Source: Clavelina lepadiformis
Taxonomy: Eukaryota > Chordata > Ascidiacea > Aplousobranchia > Clavelinidae
Reading direction: 5' to 3'
Length of the DNA: 64,000 nucleotides
Assembly: GCF_947623445.1 (NCBI RefSeq)
Contig: NC_135241.1
Coordinates: 7,194,501 to 7,258,500 of the forward strand
Position numbers and translations under genes: made by a program. Shown here in pieces: positions 10,470-23,217 of this stretch. Below the pieces are notes generated by a model that was given only the letters and a program-made list of their open reading frames with translations, was not told the DNA's origin and did no database searches. Numbering within the stretch: the first letter of the stretch is position 1; every line of letters begins with the position of its first letter.

Positions 10470-13400
10470 GACTTACCTATTAAAAAAACTGGTATATTAT
10501 AATACAAAATCGAAGACATTTGTATTAAGCAAAGGTGCTGCCTGCATATGCCAAAGAAATAGTTACAAAATTAACTCGTATTTACGCAGCAAGAAAATAT
10601 TTTCTAGAGAAACCATAGAACTTGCCGACTTTCATCCGTGACTCATAAATTAGACCTATATTTACATCTTACAAAGTCGACAATCGAAAAATTAAAAATT
10701 AAGTTTAAAAATAATATTTGGTAAAACCGCTTTTTTAACTTCTACAAATTTTTGATAAAAAAAAATTTTGCAGATCGCTTTTCTTGATGTATAACTATAG
10801 ATTGTTTATGCATAATAACTGCCGACTACAACTGAAGCCATGCAGATTTCTTAAAACTTTATTTGCGGTCTAGAGTCTAGACCAATCTATAACCTTCTAT
10901 CAACTTAAGTCGTAAACACAAATAAAACGGAGGTACCTTGACTGCTTAATCTTAACCATAATTATAGTAGGCTAGATTTCAGATCGAATATTGTAGTCTA
11001 AATTTGCCAGATCTGCAAACTTTGCTATGATTGAACTTCCGTTAAAAGCAAACGTTTTACAAAAGCACAAATTTTGATGCACATAGACGGTGCCTATAGT
11101 TCATATGCATTGATATAGCTGCCATAAATGCTTCCAGTGTAAAATGGTCTTTAGTTTATGTACTTATAACCTATAAATTGTTTGTGATATTGATTTGATC
11201 TATAATATTTATGAGTATGACGCTGACGTGGCCTGATGTGATGCACAAATTTCGCCACAAGCCCACAACTCTGAGCAGTCTTCTGTAGCAGCGAAAAAAC
11301 CTTGTCTCCATAGACAGTAACCTTTCTCGCAAGTTCATTTAAATACTTTGCAAAATATCACGCCAAACTCTAATGCGAGTCTTTGGTAAATTAAAGAAGA
11401 GTCGGCAAAGTTTACCAGGCTATTTTGACTTTAGAATTTTAGAATACCGGTATCCTCCAGTATTGCTGTTTTTTTCATCTTCAGGAATTCCTACCATTGC
11501 AAATTTTATGTTCTGGAATAATAATAACATCTGAGCTATACACGAAAGTCACGCTAGGAGATAAATCTCATGGCGACTGATGAAGAGAGAATGTTGCGCT
11601 TTGCCTCTTTCTTACAATCAATTGCGCTTAACACGAGCTGCCCCGAGCGTAAAAGTTTGCTAAATCTAAGTTTTATTATACCGTGCTGCATTTCTACTCG
11701 CGATCAACACGCAAATATAAAAAGATAAACAAATACCGTGCAGATACTACCATATTGCTATCTAGTAATTACTAATTAGCAACACAACGTTTAAATTGAC
11801 AATTCCAAGCTGAGGTCACCACAAAGTCAACGCGTGGTGACGTCGTGGCCGCCACACGAATATGAAATCAGCATTCATTTATGATAAATAGTTGATTTTG
11901 TACAGGTGCATTTATTATACTACCGAAATAATTTTATAGCTAATTATTTTTCTTTCTGATCCACTATGCACTATCCTTGGCTTGGCCAGTAACGACGAAA
12001 GATCTGTGCACTCACAGACTTGCATTAGCAGCCTACGACAAAACGTTCGCAACTAAAGGCAAGCTTAGGAGAGCATGATATGGCCAAGTAAGAATGTTTG
12101 CGAAAATCACCTCGTTGTAATTGAGTTAATGGCAAAAATTTTTCAAACCAACCTTCACCTCCAACATGCAAGATAACCATTTCAAGAAAGCAGTGATTTG
12201 TAGCCCTTTTTATAGCAAGCTTTTTCTATACTGTTTTATAGCCTATGTACATTTAACCTACGTTTTTTTACTTTTCTTGTTTAAGATTTTAGAACGCTTT
12301 AATAGCGGGCTTTTATCTGGCGCCAAAGTAAGTCGTAAAATCATATTATAGCGTGGAAAATTTATTTGATTTCCTATAAGAAAACCACTTTCGACTTAAG
12401 TAATTCGTCCATAAGAAACATATTTTAATTATGTTAGGGAAATGTTTGCTTTGCCAAGCAATGATGGTTAATATCAACACTTGTAGACTATAAAGCAGTT
12501 TCCTTGCGTTTGCATCATGCACTTGAGGTAGATATATAGGCTAATAACCTTAAGGAAACCTATTTTTGACAGACGGTTCTGCTAATGAAATTGATCGACA
12601 TATAGCAAAACATGTGGTGTGTTTCACAGCTTTTATCAGTATTATCGATAATAATCCGAGCTTGGCTTTAGTACGCGGACAAGAAAAACACGCAACCGAA
12701 CTGCTAAACGTACTGATCATATCATTTGACATGTTCGTTTGAGGCATGTGGAGAAACCAACGTAAACTACATTATACGTATACTACACTTCCTATTCCGT
12801 AAAGTCCAAGAGGTCCATTGACTGGAAAAAATGAATGACACACGAAGTGTCTGAAAAGATGATTCAAGTAATTTTCATGTGTTTCGTCGTCTTCTGGTCT
12901 TGGTCAAAACCTGCTCCGCGTATATCCGCATATTTTCTGGGCGTCAGTCAAGGACGTCCGAGGGATAGAACAAAAATACAGACTCTTATGCAACATTCAA
13001 TATTTATTTACCGGCATGTTTTCGCAAAATAAGTAAAACAAATTTAATAGATGAGACATAAAAAGGCTTTTTACGTTAACAACAAGTGGATAAAATGCTA
13101 TAAAATATAAATAGATTTGGCTAGGCTGAGCTCAAACACACTCAGCAATCACAAAAGTACATTCAAATCCCAACAAAATGACGTGTTTCATTCCCAGATG
13201 CATCTTTAACTGGTATTTCAAAGTCAGTAAAAGACAATTAATTTGAAGACATTGGGAATGAATTTAAATGCACCAGCGCGCAGTCCAACATCATTGAGTT
13301 GTAATTATCTAATGCCACTGGTAATTACGACTTTAAACTCTTCGGCCATTCGAGTGGTTATTGGCTGTGAAACTTGCATCTCTTCCAGGTAGTGGAAAAA

Positions 13401-14781
13401 TCTAGTTAAAAAAGAGATAAAAGATGACAAACGTGGATCTGTAAATGCGTTACAGGACGTGCTGTTTTAACAAAGCGGGCAATTTTACTGATTAAAATGC
13501 AGTTTAAATGCACTTGAAACAATAGCACACTATTCTACAATACACTAAACGCGTAAGTTACATGCTTTGTCGATTTAGTCATAAAATCTGTTCCAGACAT
13601 TAAAGCAAACCAACCATTATCGTTCGCCAAGATTGGAGAAAACTAACATGTTAAAGTTATGGTTCAGCACAATGAATTGCGGTTTTACCCGAAAAAAAAA
13701 TTATTTACAATCAGTTCATCTATGGACAAGTACTTATGGGTTACGCAATCGGCTATGTTGTGTCTACAAAACCATCGTTTACGCAACACATAACATAATA
13801 TCTCTCTCGGAAAGTTAGTTGAAAAAAGAATAACAAAAAACCACTAAAACCGAAATCGTCATCAAAGTTACTTGAAAACGAATTTAAGTCAAAAAAATAT
13901 ATATGCAAAAAGAAGGAATATGTAACTTAGGTATAATGTAAGAACAGCAAAATACATAACGTTTATTTTTCTGTGTCAGTGGTATAAAATGTTATTAACC
14001 ATTTGCTTATGGGGCAACACATATTCGAATAGTGATTGCACTATAAAAACGGAAGGAACGCGCACAATGGTTACAAGAGCATCCAGTATACCGAGATATT
14101 TTAGTTTAATTATGACTCCACAATACATTTCATGTTAAGTTTAACTGCCATAGTACTACCCATTCACACGATGAAGGTGGCATCACGTTGAAAGCATGGA
14201 AAAGTTACGTAAAGTGCGTTACAAAACGGAAACTTGAAAAATTGGTTAAAAACTTTTTGTTAATCATGTAAGGAAAGCTTTGTGCTACTCGCTGGATTAA
14301 AATCTATGCATGCCTAGAAACAAATGTTTAAAATAATTATAATAAAAAGCATGCCGCATGCGAAAGAAACCACGAAGTGAAGAAAACCAAAATACAGCAG
14401 CTGCAATGGCAAGTTGCAACTTTTATACTAGGAAGAATTGAAAGTATTTGTGGAATAAAAGGAGGAACACTAAAAACCTTGTAAACCACCAAACCACGTT
14501 TGGTACATAGCATAGAACACAACAAATGTCTAGGATTTTAGCAACAGAAAAAAATCAGCGTGCATAATAATTATATGTAAATACCTTCGTGATGGCCGCG
14601 TTTGTTTTCTGTTGTTCTCAGCTCTACATATGCCTCTAAGTGAAGGGAGGTAATCGGTATAGAAAGCAAAAGACGAAATACTTGCACCATTACAACTCTC
14701 CAACGTACAAAATAACTTCTTTTTCCACCTACAGTAACACAAAAGGACAACAATTGGTATATGAATTTGAAACATAATTAT
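10470..14781. other. unassigned intergenic DNA (4.3 kb)
   Basis: No exon with splice sites and family motifs was found, only frames of up to about 65 codons. I looked for a continuation of the ATAD5 gene beyond its stop codon and saw none. Confidence 0.4.
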
Positions 14782-17700
14782 TTACAGAGTAAAAAGCCAG
14801 CTGTACTTTGCAGATCTTTTTTCATAGCTGCTATATTTAAAAGCTGTCTTTTGTTTCGACTCTTTTTCACGGAGGTCCTCTTGTACTTTTCTCAGGCCGT
14901 GCACCTGAAGAAATGCTTGGGTGTCACAAAACATTGTTTCTGTGTTAAAGCTGGGCTCGTTCATGCAACCTATATAAAAAAAACAGCATACAAAAGTTTG
15001 GATAGCATTTTCATATATCACTGGTCCTATGTCCTGACGTGCACATCTTTTGCATTTTAGCAACAAACATTGACCTATTTGGGAAATATCATCCCCAAAA
15101 TATGACATATTTTTACCATTTTCTGATAATGACATAAAAACTGTTTGTATGAGCAAACAATTCAATATCTTACCACCATTGTCAAGCACACCATCATGAA
15201 GTACAGCCATGTCCTCATGGGGGATTGCATTAAACATCGTTGCATAACTACATAGCAATTGATCACATTCGGATATGTTTTCAAAATATTCTGACAAAGC
15301 TTTCAGATCATGCAGACGTTGCCTGCTGTCAACCGGTTCATTGCAGTTATTGGTGTTACTAATATTGTGTATATTTGCATCGGAAATGCTATGTTGTTCT
15401 GAATTCAGAGGTAAAGTGTTAAAAGAAATTGTTTTTTGAGCACGAGACAATGACAATAAGCTGATCTCATCTTCACTATCTTCAGAAAATTTTGTTTCAG
15501 CAGTAAAGTCTAAAAAATCAAAAGTTAGCATTTAAAAATACTAAATTCATATAGTGGCTTAATATCTAATACAGATCTATTCTATTACACCCAAATTAAC
15601 CCTTACTGAGAAGATTTAAATACACATTCCTACAATTTTCTGGTAGTTCAGTAAATCAATTATACCTGATGCCACATGGATTTCCTGTGAAACTGGTGCT
15701 GCATTAAACAGAGGAAGCAATTCAATACGATTATTGAATAAGAATGGTGGAAAACGATGGTAATAAAAATCAGAAAACAAAGTTTCGATTGACTTCATTG
15801 GTGCACAGTCTACATTTGCTAAATTGTAAAAAACACCAGGAAAACTGGGAACATGTGCACCTCTATCGGAAATACTTTCTAAATGGCCACTGATGTTGCA
15901 AACTTTTGAAAATACATCACTTAGTTTTGTGGTCTGAGTTCTTGACGACTTTGATGCAATTTTTGCACCACATTTTCTTTCACTTTCTTCACCATTCAAA
16001 TGCAACTGTTTTTGAGAGGTTGCCCAGAACTCCAGTGTCATAATACCCTTTCTTATGTCACGACCACACAGAGAAACAAGAGAAGAACAGTCTGCTTTTT
16101 TCACAGACACATTTTCTTTAGAGGCCACTTCTTGCAAATACGATGACAGACTTTCCTAGAAAGGCATAAAAAACAAAATTATTTCCAATGATCTCATTTG
16201 TGAAAGTTTATGGTTAAGCAAAATTTTCTTTCAAGATTACTTAGGCATCATGCAGGTTGATTAACACCTAAAGGCTTCATATACTATTTCATCATTGGCT
16301 TACTTGGCTTGGTGATTTGAATTGTATCTTTTGATAACCTTTATGCAAGTGTCGAAGAGTGAAGTCAGTGTTGGAAGTGATTATGATGGGCCTTTTGCTA
16401 GAATGCATTAATGACTGCACTGCTGACCAAAAGTTTCTGTCAGCTTCCATAACTGCTTCTACCTTTTCTCAAAAAAAAAAAAAATTATTTTGCATATTTG
16501 TAACGAACAACACTAATTGCCAAGTACTAGGGATTTTCCAAATGAAATGTTTGTGACTATTTCATTGATCATAAAAAAAAATACTTAAAAGTGTCATCTT
16601 AATCTCATATATGCAAAATAGCACAAATTTTATCATTTATCCAATGAGTTGATAACTTTGAGTATAATTCACTCGCCTGAGGGAAATTTTAAGTGCAATG
16701 AGAAAAGTCAACATATTCAGATTCACAAGAATATCAAAATCTATTATTTATCTATGTTCTGAAAAGTTCAAATCGTTATTCATTTGACACATTTCTACAG
16801 ATCACATCCTATAAAATAACTTTTGCTACCTCGTCAAACAGAATCAGTGACATCTGATCACTTCTAGATGCTTCATCTTGCTTTGCATTGTCACTCAGTT
16901 TGTTCTTTTTACTTGAGATATTTGATAAGCTCTTAGGTGTGAACAATTTGGTGAAGGATGAACCAGATGGTCGCTTTACTGCAACAGCACTAACATCTGG
17001 AAATTTCAGTTAAGTGAATTGTTTGAATTCAATTCTCCTAATGTGTGCACTAAATATGTATATCGAATATCATCATTCATTTTGGGCTCACATCTGATAA
17101 CAGAAATGTTTGGAATTTTAACAAAAAGTTTGATGATTGCATGTATGAAATTTGCGGGGCTCAGTACTTTAAATAAGTTTAAGAATAACTGGTCAAAGGT
17201 TAATACCGGTATTGGTAATACGTAAAGATTTTATATAGATTTATCTATTCATAAGATTTGAGCCAAAAAAATTTATTGTGATAGATACATGAAATTTTTG
17301 TATATATATCTTTGCTACGGGGACAAATGATCGATGCTATGTATACACACCTTTCTGTTTACAAATGTTGGCTTGGGCTGTACAAGACAATATACAGCTT
17401 GAAGAACTGGCAACAAGATGAGACTGAGTAGCTTCTTGTACTCTTGACAAGACCGCTCTGTTATTTCTCAAGTTTGATGCATTAATTTCCAAAACCTTCC
17501 ATTATATATGTACTTTTAGGTAAATCATTAAAATTACCACTATAACAACAATAACATATATGGTATGTATGTGCATATTATACATCTAATCATCAATTGC
17601 TGAAAAAATTGTAAGAGCAATTTAGTATCTATACAAAAAAACAACAACTGTCTAGTAAAGGGGTGGCCAACCAGTCAGAGACTAAGACCCTTACTTCTTA

Positions 17701-20688
17701 CTCTGTTAACCGCAAAGAGCCACATCATAAACATTATGATTTATGACGCTGTTTCTTATTACGTCATAATACTGCATCAGATATTGTTTCAGTTTTATCA
17801 TCTTTATTCTGGGTCGAAATCTGATGTAATCATTCATTATTTCGCAAATATCAATTGAACATTAGCCAGTAGAGATTACTTTTCTGTATTATTTATCTGC
17901 CTAAAATGGGTAAAATGTGCTCTCTTTCGGAGGTTCAATATGAACGAAAGAGCCGCGGGTTGGCCAACCCTGGTCTAGTAAATCTGAAAACCTTTACTGA
18001 AATTTATTAAAAACAACCAAGTTTAAGTTATAATATTAATAGCTAACCTTAAGACCAACTTCTCTTGCCAATGCATAAACAGCAGCAGTTTTTCCACAAC
18101 CAACTGGTCCAGTGATAACAGCAGTGGTGCATAAGCTGGTGTCATCGTCATCATCATCATCTTTATAGTAGAGCTCTTTGGATGGAATAAAGTCATCATC
18201 ATTGTCATGGTCTTTTTTTCTAGATTCTGTAATAAACCAACAAAAAGTAACCAAAAACAGTATGAATTATCACCACAAATCATGGTTACTTAACTGGTAA
18301 GGTAGCGAACGTGGTTTGCAGGATTACTAAAAGGGCAGACATTCCAGGTAATGTGTGTGTTTTGTTTTAAACAAAAAAGTGCGATATTGGAGCCAATTTA
18401 TGTTGTTATACAAATGCACATTATTGCGTTATGAATCATTGAGCTTAAAATGTTCAGAAATGGAAAAGTTTGTCTAAACACTTAACTGTTTCCTTATTTT
18501 TCTTGTATGTATTTATTAGGGTTGGGAACTTAGCCAATTTTCTTTAGCTGTTAACCGGATGGCATTAGTTGTTAGCTGCCATAGTCATTACTTGTCAAGT
18601 CACATTGTTAATTGCAGACAAAACTGCTATCTATTCTTATGAAATGTGGTGAAAAGTATTGTATAAGCAATTTCTGCCATGCTAGACCAAAAAGCTTATC
18701 ACGAAAACTAAACATTCAAACATTACAATGATTAACATAGCTTAGCAATTTCACATGAATGAATGGATTACCAAAAATTTTGCTCCACATTGTTTTCTAC
18801 ATCTAGGTCTTATGCTATTGCTCTGAAGAGGGATCATGTTAGCCCAAAACTAATCAGAGCTTTGTATATACTTTCTGCATAAGGATTATAAATGACCTGT
18901 GAGCCATTCTGAATTACTTGTTTTATTAGCAGCTACTTGGTATTCAAAGTCAACTTCCTCTCTATCTTAACTACACTGAAAAAAACTAAAAAATGTCTTT
19001 TCTGAATCATTTTTTATGGTTCAGTAAACAAATTGGCCAAAACAGCGAATCATTGCTTTTTACATTTGATATGCCTAAATGCATACCTGATAAACTAACA
19101 TTTCGCAGCAGATAAAGTGCTACCTACACGTTAGTTGTAATGAATATGTCTGCATTTTATCAACTGTGAATGGCTATAAAAGTTAGGATGTCAAAAGAGC
19201 AATTTCATAACTTTAAAACTCTTCACGCATTGGTGATAGACGACGATTTAGCCATAACAAAACAAACCAAACCAAACCATTACACAAACTAAATATAGCA
19301 CGTGACAAACAAACAAACTAGAAGACATAAATTGACATTTTAGTGTTTTGGCCAATATAACATGACACTGATTACATATCAATTACGTTTTCTATTTTGT
19401 ATGTACATATGCATAGGCTTTGCCTGTTTTCATACTTAAATTAAATCCCTTGATAAAATGATAGCTGTGATAACAAAAGTTTTCAAACACTTCAATGTGC
19501 AATATTGTAAACAAAGTCTTTCTTTTAAGCTCACATGGTAAGCTGAATACACACATTGTGTGCTATACTGCCCGTACACACACGTTCATTTACTGGCATG
19601 TGGCATCGATTCATATTTTATATTCTTTGGACAAACTTATGCTGCTTGGACAATATCCATTAGTTTATCATTATTAATCCAGAAAACTGAGGGTTAATTT
19701 AATGTTTAGATTGTTAAGATTCTTTTCAGCAATTTTTTATCGAAAAACACAGGGCATAAAAAAATGTTCTCTGATAGTTTGTGTTAAATGGTTGGGTTTT
19801 TGTCTAGTGCAGTATATATTATATATATGCATTAAGTTGGTAAGTTAGTTTATGTTGTGCATCCCTACTAGAGAAACTTACTTTTAGCTTTATTATTTAC
19901 TTCTTGTTCCAAGGTCTGCTCATTTTCTACTTTCTTTTTCCATTGGTGCAACCATGAAACCAGTACTTTGGCCGTACCTTCATTTCCAAGTATTTCTGAA
20001 CATTTGCTTGGCTGATATTTCTCAATCCATAACGGTTCTAAAAGAAAAAAACAATTGCTAATTCCACATAAGCTAGTTGTGTAACAAAACAAATTGGACA
20101 AACAAAAAAGGTAAAGTACTAGCCTGATATTTTTGTTTCGTTACTGGGTAGATGCAATGAAGTTTGACCAGATAAATGTTCAGACAGCTTTTGTTTTTTA
20201 ATGGTGGTTGCAGAGTCAACTTTTGTGGAAGTTGGTTTACTTACAACTGCTTGAAGAACATCTAAACTTGAACCTCTTCGTTTTGAATGTTTTCTATTGG
20301 CAGATGTACTGGATTCATTTCTTATGTTTTTTTTACTCGCTGATTTTAAGTAACTTCCAAGACTAGCTTTTATTTTAACAGAATTTGGTGGAATGTCATC
20401 AGAAAGGCACACAACATCTAAACTCTTCACATTCGCACGATTCTTCGGCTTACGTAAATTATTGCCAAGGCATTGCGATATAGGCAGCTGTTTACTTTTT
20501 TTCTTTCTTGACGACAAATTCTCTTCAAATACCAAATCAATAACTTCAGGTTTGCATTTCGCAAATTTGTTCAAAGAATTTGATTTAGTTCTATCTTGTT
20601 GAAATAGAAAGTCCTCAAATGATACCACCGCAGGTGAACCTTGACCATCTTTGCCTACTGAACCCATATTAGCTGTATACAGATTCAT
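14782..20688 (-). CDS. ATAD5: ATAD5/Elg1-type PCNA-unloading AAA+ ATPase (862 aa, 8 exons)
   Basis: ATAD5 is the large subunit of an alternative clamp loader that removes PCNA from replicated DNA in the nucleus. Minus-strand exons are 20688-20124, 20037-19882, 18226-18048, 17495-17351, 16996-16830, 16462-16304, 16155-15666 and 15509-14782. They join in phase to 2,589 nt. In order: a basic, Ser/Lys-rich N-terminus (1-188); the family entry motif EPLWIEKYQP (from about residue 189); an acidic run of seven Asp (263-269); Walker A GPVGCGKT (280-287); EINASNLR and the ATQSH segment (from 303); Walker B-like LILFDE (399-404); sensor-1 region RPIIITSNTDF (428-438); and CGRDIRKG (487-494), the sensor-2 region. 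The rest is a clamp-loader-like C-terminus. Human ATAD5 is far longer (about 1,840 aa), mainly in its N-terminal half. Intron 1 reads GC-AG instead of GT-AG. A second Met at residue 8 is a possible alternative start. Confidence 0.93.
17658..17972. mobile_element. hAT-like miniature element inside an ATAD5 intron
   Basis: Ends AAGGGGTGGCCAACC (left) and, as reverse complement, CAGGGTTGGCCAACC (right). The duplication GTCTAGTA lies at 17650-17657 and 17973-17980. The element is 315 bp and non-coding. It lies in the intron between the Walker A exon and the EINASN exon and touches neither splice site. Confidence 0.8.
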
Positions 20689-21246
20689 AAGTTAATGAAA
20701 ATCTCTTTATGTTCAAACTTTATCTTACTCTAACCCTATAAACAGCAATCCATTTATATCTGGCAACTTTCAATCTGCCAATGAAAAATACATTTTAAGT
20801 TAGATATATATATATTCCAAAAAGGAGCGTGAAATTCAACTAAAGTCTACATATTGCACACTCACATAAGACTGAGTTTTATGTGTCTTTAATGTCTATA
20901 TGATACTTAGTCTATACAAGTAATAAGGCACTTATTGAAATAATTATTTATTCATATGTTCAGTGTTTTACGGGATCATTTTCAAGCAGTACAAATATTT
21001 GGACTGCTTTAAATGGTGAATGTTTAAATACAAGTTAACCCCAAAAAATGCCATGGTCCATGAAAATTTCAATAACCTTTTTACGGATCAAGATGAGCTT
21101 AGTTAGTGACAAACAAACTTTGTTCCATGTGACACATCCTGTTCCTGTCATTCCTTGCGATTACGGCAACAGATGTGAAAGTAAGCAGAAAAAACTCTAC
21201 ATTTCTGTTTCAAGTTTAAGAGGAATATATAGTCCATGCCATGACC
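20689..21246. other. upstream flank of the ATAD5-like gene
   Basis: Likely holds the 5' UTR and promoter of the minus-strand gene. No specific element can be pointed out. Confidence 0.4.
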
Positions 21247-21254
21247 ATTTAAAG

Positions 21255-21452
21255 CAGGGGTTCCCAACCTTTTTTGCTGCTCGTACCCCTTTGTCAGGTC
21301 AGAGCATTCTTCGTACACCCAAAAAAATTCTGATGGAATTTTTCATTTATATATTGCTAAATTAAATTGCTTTTATGGCTCAATTCGTATATAGCTCAAG
21401 GATCTTCGTACCCCTTGATGTTCAGTCTCGTACCCCCAGTTGGGAACCACTG
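21255..21452. mobile_element. hAT-like miniature element
   Basis: Ends CAGGGGTTCCCAACC (left) and, as reverse complement, CAGTGGTTCCCAACT (right). The flanks are ATTTAAAG (21247-21254) and ATTTAAAA (21453-21460), matching at 7 of 8 bases. CGTACCCC words are repeated in both orientations inside. The element is 198 bp and non-coding. Confidence 0.75.
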
Positions 21453-21460
21453 ATTTAAAA

Positions 21461-23215
21461 CATTGTATTAACAGTTAAACTACACAACGTTTTGGACAGT
21501 TGCAGAAAACCATGCTCTTTGAAATGAGTATTTCGAGACAAAATATATCGTTGTTGTGCAAGTTCGCATTAAAAAACAATTTCAATTTCGTTCTATCTAA
21601 AAAAGACTCATTTATAGGTACCATAAATTTATGAACTCAAGCACACAAAACAATGTTAAATGCTAAAGGCAACCATAGCCAGTGATCCACAGGGAATATA
21701 AAATTATTCTATGGGGTCCCTCTATTTTATGCATGTGCAGCTACACACAGCTTTGTATAGACTGTTCTCTATTCGCAAGCCAGATTAAAGATAGAAGCCG
21801 ATTTCCTAATGGTAATACTCTGCTGTATTATCTGGCAACACATTGTACTTTGTACGATTACTAGCTACTGATAGTTTAATCAATCAATCAATGATTTTTA
21901 GAAAAAACAATCCAATTACCTCAAGCCAGAGGAAATTGTAGTCCAGTTTAAACATTCCGCAACGTTTACACATAAATTACTCAAAACTGATAAGACCGTA
22001 TGGTGGTTTATCAGAAGAAAAAAATAGCCTACAAGCAAAGACAGGAAGTTCGGCTTAAAAGCAGATTTCTGTGGGTTCGGCATATGCAAAGCAGAATAAT
22101 TAAACATTCTAGAATAATTTTTTTTCAAATCCAGAATTTCGAATCCTATTTTTTAATAGTTATAAACTTATAATATTTATTATATTGTTTTTTTACAAAT
22201 ATCTAGTATGAGAGACTATGAGAGGTTCTTTCATGAAATTCATGCAAAGTTGTCCATTTTGTTAATAGAGAATAGTTAATTTGGGCATTTTTCAAGAAAT
22301 TTACACCGTGATCAAAGTAAATTTATCTAAATAAAATATTTTAGGATGAATTCCAAAAGAGATTTTTGACTAAAAGATTTTACGTAACTTGTTAACTTAA
22401 ACAGTATTCTCCCTCGCCAACTTAACTAAATCAAGTAAACAAAACAAGCCCCCAAGCGAAATCTCTGTGGTCCATAGTACAAAGTCGCCGTTGAAATGCT
22501 CATTTTTCTTTTTACTTTAGTTACTTGGCTTTGCTTGCAATAAACGACATGAACCTACGACTTCAAATTACACGGGATATTTTAAAACTTGACGCAATCT
22601 TTAACAATAAATTAATTATATAAAAAGCAAGAAATCGTGAGTATAAATGTTGTAGACTTAATCTTTATTTGCAACGTCTGGTCAACATCGTATACATTGT
22701 TGCTTTAACTCATACATCTTTGTCTGCAATCTTGTTACCAGTAAGGTCAGTTTCTAATATCGTAATTGCATTCCAACATCACCCGATGTGATACAAAGAA
22801 GGCTTTGTAGTATTGGCGAATTGTTTTGTTTTGTCTGCTAAAATGGAACTTCTTACAAGTTCATGATATTAATTTGAATAGTTTCATAACTGAAAGTTGA
22901 GCTACATGGACTTGAATTCTTTTTTTTTATCTTAACATTGCAGTTAATCGTGCATCACCATACAAATGTGAATAAACCTAACGTAACAACAAAGTCATGA
23001 ATGCAAGGTGTGATTGAAAACCAACTTTCACACCAATCTATGCAAGTGTGTTTTTAAAAATAAATCGTTTAGAGGTGTTCAAATCTTCCTTGAATACCAC
23101 AAACTTATTTATATACACGCGCCATTGCACATACACTTGACGCCTTTTTTCTTTGACTGCGATTCGATGCATTAATCACCGTCAGGATTAAATACTTCTA
23201 AATTAATAGATTATA
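21461..23215. other. unassigned intergenic DNA
   Basis: No gene or complete repeat recognised. Confidence 0.45.
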
Positions 23216-23217
23216 TA

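Noticed and set aside
10228..10641. 137-codon open frame
   Set aside because: It crosses the right border and target duplication of the hAT-like element at 10041-10461 and shows no protein family features.
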